Origin: Lentzea terrae
GTDB lineage: Bacteria; Actinomycetota; Actinomycetes; Mycobacteriales; Pseudonocardiaceae
Assembly: GCF_003265345.1 (NCBI RefSeq)
Contig: NZ_QFWW01000020.1
Coordinates: 121,708-185,707, forward strand
DNA length: 64,000 nucleotides
Reading direction: 5' to 3'
A program made the translations under genes and the position numbers. Within the stretch, counting starts at the first letter, position 1; each line of letters opens with the position of its first letter. Below are positions 53,401 to 62,400 of the stretch, one piece after another. The notes below the pieces were generated by a model. It made no database searches and had not been told where the DNA came from. It saw nothing but the letters and a program-made list of their open reading frames with translations.

Positions 53401-56400
53401 AGCGTCCGCCGGAACGACTCGGCCGTCGCACCGGTACCCGTCGTGGACGCGAGCAGCGTCACCGAGTCGCCGTTTCCGTCGCGTACGGCGCGCTGGAACG
53501 CCTCCGAGTTCGCGACCACCCGCGCGAAGTCGTCGGCGTTCACGTACCGGTGTGCGCCGTCGGCCGTCACGAGGAAGCCGTCGTCGCCGCTGACCGCGTC
53601 GACGAAGAACGTCCGGCTCGTCCACGGCGCGGGTCTGGTCGACACGTCGCCGATCTGCCGTGCGCCGTCGAGGCCGGTGTCGTCGCCGGGCACCCTTTCG
53701 CTGACGTCCCTGCCCGGCCCGGCGACCCAGTCCTGGGCCGCGCGCGGGTCGGGGTGGAACGACATGCCGACGACCCGGCCGTCCACCTCGAGCGGCGTCG
53801 CGTCGACCGTGTTGGGCGAGAACCAGCCGTGGGTCTCGGTGACCGGGTCCCAGCCCCGCATCGGCTCCAGCGGACCGTCCGGGAACGACCGCCACGCGCC
53901 GCCCTCGATCGCTGCGGTGACCGGCTGCAGGTGGCCGTGCGTCTCCGCCAGTGCGGCCTGGAAGTCGTGTGCGAGGCCGGCTCCGGTGCCGGATGCGACC
54001 AGGGTGAACCCGGTGACGCCCGCCGCCCGTGCGGGATCGGCCAGCACGTCGTTGAACGGCCGCGTGGCGGCCACGAGGTGCGCGAACTCCTCGCCGCCGA
54101 GCCGCAGGTGCGTCCCGTCCTGCAGCTGCACCCGCACCGCGTCCGGCGTCCCGTCCGCGGCGATGACGAACGAGTCTTCCCGCTGTTCGATGACCGGATG
54201 CGCGGACTCGTCGTGGAACGACACCCCGACCTGCCGGCCGTCCTGGTGCAGCGGCGCGGACCGCACGTCGTCCGCGTGCACCAGCCGCCTGTGTCCGGCG
54301 TCGTCGATGCCGGACACCATCGGCCCGTCGGGACTGTGCATGCTCCAGCCGCCGTCTTGCTTCGGCTCGAACACCGGTGTCCCGAACTCCCGGTGCACGG
54401 TGGCCGCGAAGTCAGCCGCGGGATTCGCCGTGACCAGCGCCTCCGGTCGCTCCTGCGCGACCGCGTCGCGGAACACCTGCGAACTCGCCGCGATCCGACC
54501 GAACGTGCTGCCGTCGACCGCGAGCGGCCCGTCCGGCGTGTGCACCACGAACCGGCCGTCGCCCGTCGGGTCCGCGTCGACGAAGAGCGTGCGGTCCGAA
54601 CCGGGCGCTCTGTCCGGGATGTGCGCCTCGTCCGGCCGGAACGACACACCGATCGTGCGCCCGTCCCGCACGACCGGGGTGGCCTCGACCGAATCGGCGT
54701 CGAACGCACGGCGCCGTCCCTGCACATCCGTGCCCAACACCTGCGCGGGCCCGGACGACAACACCCGCCACTGCCCGCCGTCGGTGATGTAGGTGCCCCA
54801 CGTGCCGGAGTTCGGGTCGGACGTCGAGCCCATGGGCTTGGTCGCCGCAACCACGGGCTGCCGCCGCCCGAACTGTCCCAGCGCCTGCTGAAGGTCGTGC
54901 GCGGCACCGCCGGGCGCGTCGATCTGCCCGACGTTGCACACCAGCAGGGTCAGCGCCTCGGGCCTGGCGCTGTCGAACGCCTTGCGGAACGGACGGAGAT
55001 CGTTGAGCAGATGCCCGAAGTCCGTGCCGGAAACGTGCACCCACCGGCCGTCCTTGAGGTCGACACCGAAGGCGTTCGGGTACCCGTGCGTGCTGACGTA
55101 GAAGCTGCGCTCAGGCCACGGCGTGCGAACCGAGCGCGCCTGCCCCGCGGCGGCCGCACGCGAACTCTCCTCCGCGGTGCGCACCCCCTCGGGCAACAGA
55201 ATCGTGCGCTCGCGGTGGGTCATCGTGCCGAGGTGGCCGTCGCCCTCGTTGCGGAGATCCTCGGAGAACGAGAGACCCACCGTGCCGCCGTCCCTGCCCT
55301 CGATCCGGCGGAACCGCACGTCTGCGCTCGTGAAGCTGATGTGCCGGCCAGTCGCCTGGTCGACGCCGGACAGCGTCACGCCCTCCACAGTCCGGCTGCG
55401 GTCGAAGCCGAGGAGGCTGCGCACCTGCCGCAGGAACGGGCGCTTCGGAGTCCTTTCCGGACGGTGCGGGGTGGTGCTGCTTTCGGCGGCTGCGGGGCGT
55501 GCGGCTGGTTCCGGCGTGCTTGATGGGCCCGGCTGGTTCGCCGACTCCGGCCGGCTCGCCGAATCGGGTTGGTTGGACGACTCGGGTTGGTTCGCCGACT
55601 CGGGCTGGTTGGACGACTCGGGCTGGTTGGACGACTCCTGCTGACCCGGCGTCTCCTGCTCGTCGGACGGTTCCCGCCGGCTGGGCGACTCCAGCGCATC
55701 CGCCGACTCCCGCTGGCTGGACGTTCGCTCGGTTTCCCGCTCCTGGAGCAGGAAATCGGCGAGCGTGGTGCCCCGGCGCGGCGCCTCACGGCCGGTCTCA
55801 TCGGCCGACCGGGCGGACTCCGATGAGGTCGCCGACTCGTCGACCCGGCCCGGCACGTCCGCGAGCTCGGACTCCCGCGACGACGTCGAGTCCACCCGCG
55901 ACGGTTCCGCCTCGGCACCACGACCGCTGTCAGCGACGGCCTGCGTGTCGCTCGCGCTCTCGCGTGCCGGCGACCGATCCCGACCACCAACGCCCGACTC
56001 GGACTCGACATCGCTCACCCGCGACGGCGACCCACCCTCACGCACCGGCGACGCATCACCACTGCCACGCCCGGACTCCACATCGCCCTCGCGTGCCGGC
56101 GACCGATCCCCACCACCAACACCCGACTCGGACTCGACATCGCTTGCCCGCGACGCCGACCCACTTTCGCTCTCACGCACCGGCGACCGCGTCCCATCAC
56201 CATCCGACACGGTCCGCAGTCCGGCCGGCGCGGCAACCGCACGACCTTCCACGGCGGCGTCGTGTTCCCGCTCGGAACCGGCAGCGTCGAGCTCGTCCTC
56301 CTCCGGGATCGTCTCCAGCGGCTGACGCTCGTGCCCGTCGCGCATCCAGGCGGGTTCGTCCGCACGCGACGCGCCCGTCCCCTCCGCGGGGTCCTCCGCA

Positions 56401-59400
56401 CGCGACGAGCCCGCCCCCTCCACGGCATCCCCAGCACGCGACGAGCCCGCCCCCTCCACGGCGTCCCCAGCACGCGATGAGCCCGCCCCCTCCGCAGGAT
56501 CCAGCGCCGCCGCAGCCGGATCGTCGAGCCCAAGGCGCCGCAACCCCTCCCGGTTCGTCTCGATCAGCACCGGCCGGTCCGCCTCGGTCCGGATCGGCGC
56601 GCTCCACTCCCCCGGTGCGCGCGAGCTGCGGTAGCCGGGCGTGATCTCCCACGTGGGGGTCAGCCGCACCAGGTACCGGCGGTTCTCCGCACCGTCCTGA
56701 GTGGACGGGTCGTCCTTCTCCTTCGTCGTCGAGGACTCGCCCGCGACGGACCTCTCCCACTCCCGCTTCAACCCGACGTCGTGCACCGTCTCGCTGGGAC
56801 GCTGGACGGTTCCCCTCAGCTGCGGTTCGTTGGCGGTGGACGACGAGGAGCCCTTGAGCTCGACCTTGGCCGAACGCGTGTACGCGGCCGTGCCCTTGTC
56901 GGTCACGGTCGGGGTGGCCGGCTTCTCCAGCACCTCGACCAGCTCGCGCTTGACGGTGTCCAGCGAGATCCGCACGTTCTTGACGCCGCCGCTGGACAAC
57001 GGCACCTCGTGGCCGCCGGCGGACAGCAGTCCGCCGAGGTGCGCGCGCAGCATCGGCGAGGTCGTCGCCGCCTGCAGTTCGTGGATCGCGCGCGGCGACA
57101 TCATCGGCCTGCCGTTGCCGCCGCCCGCCAGCGAGCGGATCGCGTCGTTGAGCTTCGGGGCGTCGAACGGGCGGACCACGGCGTCGTCGGACAGGCCGCG
57201 CTCGCGCCCTTCCTGGCCCTGCCAGTCCCGCAGCGAACCCTCGGCCTCGGACAGCGGCGGGCGCGGATCCCGACCAACCAATGAAACAGCTTCATCGACC
57301 GGCACAGACGACCGGACAGCGCCGCTCAGCTCGAACGTGCCCTCGAAGTGGTCGGCCATCCGGCGCGCGCCGGGCAGCAGTGATCGGTAGGCGCCCGAGC
57401 GCGCGTAGGAGTAGACCTCCATCTTGACCTTGAGGTCGTGCAGGAACTCGACGCTGTCGGCCTCGTTCGTGAACGTGACCTTCTCGCCGTGCTCCTGACC
57501 GATCTCGATCTCGCCCTTGCGGGTGTGCGCGAGCGCGCCGCCCTGCGTCAGGCCCCAGCCGAAGCCGCCCGGCCTGGCGCGACCGGCGGTGAAGCCGAGC
57601 CCGCCTTCCACGACCCAGCCGCGGTTGGTCTTCTTGCCGGACGAGTCCGTCGTCTTCAGCTCGACGTCGACCTTCTCGCCGGTGACGGTCCGGTGGTAGT
57701 GGCCGTCGCCCAGCTCGGCCGTCAGCACCACCAGCTGCTCGATCTTGCCGAGGGCGCGACGGCCCGGCAGGAAGATCGGCAGGCCGTTGCCGAGCATCTC
57801 CCGCAACGCCGCGTTGAAGTCCGCACCGACGAGCCGCGGGCCGAGCACGTCGGACACCAGCCGGTCGTTGACGGGCTCGAACTCGACCTGCCGCCTGCTC
57901 GGCCCGCCGACCAGCTGCCGCGCCAGGTCGACGAGCCCGGCCGGGCGCAGCGCCTCCGGCTGGTTCGTCCAGTCCGCCAGCCGTGACGCGATCTGGGCGA
58001 GCAGCTCCTTGCCCGACTCCGGCCGGTACACCTCGACGCGGCCGGTTCCCCTGCCCACGTCGGCCGGCGGGCGCAGGTCGTCGCGCTCCGGCTGCTCGTC
58101 GCGGGGCGCCGACTCCTCACCGGCGTCCCGTGCCGGTTCACCCGCGGTGCTGTCGGCCGCGTTCTCCCGGTGGTACAGGTCCGCCTCGGCCGGGTCGAGC
58201 TTGGCGAGGTCACCCTCGAGCAGCTCGCCGACGCGGTGGATCTCACTCGCGGGCACCCACACCGTGGCGGCGTCCGGCACGTGCACCCACTTCGTCTCCT
58301 CACGGACGGGCACCGGCCACTGGTGACCGAAGCCGGCGATGTCGTGCCACGTGTGCTGCGACCTGGTGTGCACCTTGTGCGTCGCGTCGAAGCTGACCAG
58401 GTAGCCGCGTTCGGACCGGGTCGCGGTCGCGGTCGACCGGACGGTGTCGCCCTGCGTGCCCTCCTTGCCCCAGAGATATCCGCCGCTCGCGTTGGCGACG
58501 ACGGTGGGCGTCGCCTTGTCCGCGCCCACCGGGAACGAGTTGCCGAAGTCGACCCTCGCCTTGACGCCGTGGCTGTCCGTCTCCTTCCGCGTGACCCCGC
58601 TCCCGGTGACGTCGCCGGCCGAGAACTTGTGCGCGGCGTCGACGGCGACGATCCTCGGGTTCGCCAGCTCCGTCGCGAGTTCGACCCGCGCGGTCCGTTC
58701 CCGGTTCGCCACCGCGCCGGGCCGGTTGTGGCTCTTGAGCACGACGAAGTCCTCGCCCCGCGCCGCGCGTTCGAACCGCGCCGCGCGCGACGACGTGCTC
58801 GTGAACGCCTCCAGCGCGTTTCGAGCCGCGTTGCGCTCGTCGAGCTTGCCCTCCTGGCGACTCGCCGGCCCGAGACCCTTGTGCTCGTCGAAGCGGGCGG
58901 GGTGACTGCCGGACAACGGCGCCGTGACGTAGGTGAGCCAGCTCGCCTCCTTCGGGGCGTCGATCATCGACGCGACCGTGCCGAGCATCTCCGGCACCGG
59001 CTTGAGGGAGTCGAGCTCGACCCGCGGCGGCAGGTAGGCGCGCCGCTGATCTTGCAACTGCTGCGGTTCCCCGTCGTGCCAGTCGGGCGTGGTGTCGCCG
59101 GCCGGGGTGGCGCCGGCCGAGTCGTCCAGCGGCACCGGACGTTCGCTCGCGACCACCTCGATCTCGCTGCGGAACCGGTGAGCGGCCTCGGCGTGCATCG
59201 GCTCGCCGGGCTCGGCCCACCGCCCGCCGAAGCGGATCTCGAACTCGGCCGGGAACCGGACGCGGTGCAGCGGACGTTCGCTCGCCGTGCCCTGTTCGTG
59301 TCCGAGCTCGTGCTTGATCTGCTTGGCGTCCTTGAACGTTCCCTCGTAGCCGATGGTCACCGCGCCCGTGCGGGTGTACTCGTTCTTCTTCGCCAGCGTG

Positions 59401-62400
59401 CCGGACCCCGCGACACTCGCGGACACCTCGGTGCTCTTGCCGACCTCGATGCTGTCGCTGTGCTCGCCCCGGACCTTGCCCGTGCCGGTCTCGCTCTCCA
59501 CCACGCCGGCGTACTTGGGCTGCGAAAGGTCCGGCCGGGCGCGCACGAACACGTCAGGTGCCGACCCGTGGATGGCCTTCAGCGGGAACCGCACCCCGTC
59601 GCCACCGCGCACGAGGTCGTGCGCGTGGTCCTCCAGGAACCGCCGGAAGCTCTGCTCGACCTCGGCCAGCTGCCCGGTCCGCACCAGACCGTCGGCCTCG
59701 AGCCGGTGGATCACCGCGCCGGTCAGGTGGGAGATGGTCTCCTCGGGAAGCCGGTGGTCGGCGTCCACCCGGTCCAGCACCCGCGAGGTGTCCACGCCGG
59801 GCGGCACGGCCGGTGACTCGTCCGCGGGGCGGGCGGCCGTGGTCTCACTGCCAGTGGCGGCGGCGTCGTGCGGTTTGCTCCACACCGTCGCCTTGCCGTC
59901 CACCTTGAGCACGGTGTCGGGCTCGTAGTGGCGCACCTTCGCGGGATCGACCGGTTTGGCCTTCCTGCCGTCGGAGTTCTCCGGCCGCGACATGTCGTGG
60001 TCGTCCGCGACGGAAGGCCTGCCCTCACCGCGTTCGCTGGTGGGTGTCTCCGCGCGGTGCTGACCGTCGCCGACGCGCACGACGAACTCGAACCGGACGT
60101 CCTGCCTGGTCACCGGGCCGGTGTAGGTGGAGGAGAACTCTTCGTGGACCGTTTGCGTGACGCGTGACTCGGTCGCGGTGCTGCGGTAGAAGCCCAGCGT
60201 GGGGCCGATGCCGCCGCCGGGGTTGACGCTCTTCTGGAAGGTGCCGATCTGCAGGCCGATGGCGCCACCGCGGCGGCGCGTCACCGTCTCACCGGAGCTG
60301 GTCTCGGCGTCGGCCTCGCGAGAGCGCGTGATGGTGCCGTCTGCCTGGCTGCCCGGATGCGTGGTCTTCGGCTCGGTGACCGAAACGATGATCTCCGTGC
60401 GTCCTTTGCGGCCGGGCAGGTTGAACGACGCGCGCTGCGGCTTGCCGCTGAGCAGTTCCGGTGCCGTCGCGGGAAGGGTGTGCAGCCAGTCCCGCAGCCC
60501 GCGCGCGCCCCTGGAGCTCGGAGGGAAGCCGCCCAGTTGCTTCTCCACCGCGTGGTAGATGTCGCCCAAACCGGCGAAGTCCGCGTGGACGACGTCCTGC
60601 GGGCGCTCCAGCCGTGTCGCGGCGGCGGCCTCGGGGGTCGCCGACCGAGTGGACTCCGGCCACACCAGCGTCACCGGCACCGACACGTTGTCGGTCTTCT
60701 TGACCGGCTGCAACGGCAGGAAGCTCGGCGTGCGCGGCTTGCGCGCGGTGATCGTGAACTGCACGTCGTGCTGCGCCTTCTCACCGGGCACAGCGCTCTG
60801 CTCGACCTTCGTCTCGCCCTTAGTGGTGCTCGTGAGCGTGATGTCGGAGCCGCGCGCGTTGAAGATCCCGCCGAACTTGAAGGTGAGCGCGGCGATCTTG
60901 AACGGGATCCGGAAGGTGCGCTCGCCAGTGGTGACCAGCGCCCGCGCGTTCGACAGGGTCGTCTTCTGCGGGTCGCGGCTGTGCGAACTGGAGAAGTCCG
61001 CCGTGGTGCGCGTCGGGCTGCTGGGCGGCGTACCGAGCGAGGTGACGTCGAGGCGGATCTGCGGAGCGCTGCGCCGCCGCGAGCCGAGGTCGACGATGAG
61101 CCCGCCGTCGACCGCGCGGTGGAAGTGCTTCTTCAGGTTGTCGTCGGAGAACTGCTGCTCGATGAGCGCCTTCAGAACCCGGTCGCTCCGGCTGTCCTTG
61201 AGGTTGAGCAGCCCGACGATCGCCTCCCGCACCGCCTTGCCGTCGATGTTCCCGTCCACCTTGGGCCGCTCGACCTTCGCCCGTTCGACGCGGTCCGCGG
61301 GCGTCGCGGGACCAGCCGGCGGGTTCGGCGGCTGCTGCTCGGGGGTCTGCGGCGTCGTGTCGGGCTGACGCTCCGGCGTGATCTCGCTGGCCTGCGCCGG
61401 TTGGCCGGGCTCCTCGGCGCGGCGGGCGCTCGGCGGGTTCACGGCGTCCAGCGGGCCGGGCACCAAAGAGGCGTGCTCAGGCGACGACGCTGGCCTGGCG
61501 CTCTGTGAGGCGGACGGGGTGGTCTGCGCAGTGGTTGTGGTGGTGGACGGAGTGGTCTGCGAGGTGGCCGTCCGACCTCGCTCGGACTGCTCCACAGGAC
61601 GCGTTTCCGTGTCCGGCCTGCCCTGCGACGACGTCGCCACCTGCTCGGCACCGCTGCTCGTGGCAGCACGGCCGCCAGTGGTGACCGGGCGCTGCTGCAC
61701 GTTCTGGCCCGCAGTGGAACGCTCCGGCCCGGACGACGTCGTGGGCCGCTGCTCGTCCACCCCCACGCGGTCGCCGCGGCTCGGCGACGCGGGCCGGTCC
61801 GCCGAGGTGGCCGGCCGGTCGGCCGCCTTCGGCCCATCCGTCGCGGCGGTGGACCGATCCGCCGCCTTCGGCGAGTCCGCCGACACGAGCGGACCGTCCA
61901 CAGCCCTCGGCGCATCCGCGGCGGCCGGACGATCCACAACCTCCGGCGCATCCGCCGACCCAGCCCGACGCTCCGCAACCACCGGCACATCGCTGGCGGC
62001 AGTGGAACGATCCGTCGCCACCGGCACATCCGCCGAGGCGACAGACCGATCCACAACCCCTGGCGCATCCGTAGCAGCAGCGGAACGATCCACAACCTCC
62101 GGCACGTCCGCCGACCCAACCCGACGCTCCGCAACCACCGGCACATCGCTGGCAGCGGTGGAACGATCCGTCGCCACCGGCACATCCGCCGAGGCAGCAG
62201 ACCGATCCACAACCCCTGGCGCATCCGTAGCAGCAGCGGAACGATCCACAACCTCCGGCACGTCCGCCGACCCAACCCGACGCTCCGCAACCACCGGCAC
62301 ATCGCTGGCGGCAGTGGAACGGTCCGCAGTCCTCGGCGCATCCGTCGAGGCAGCCGGACGATCCACAACCTCCGGCACATCCGTCGAGGCGGTGGAACGG

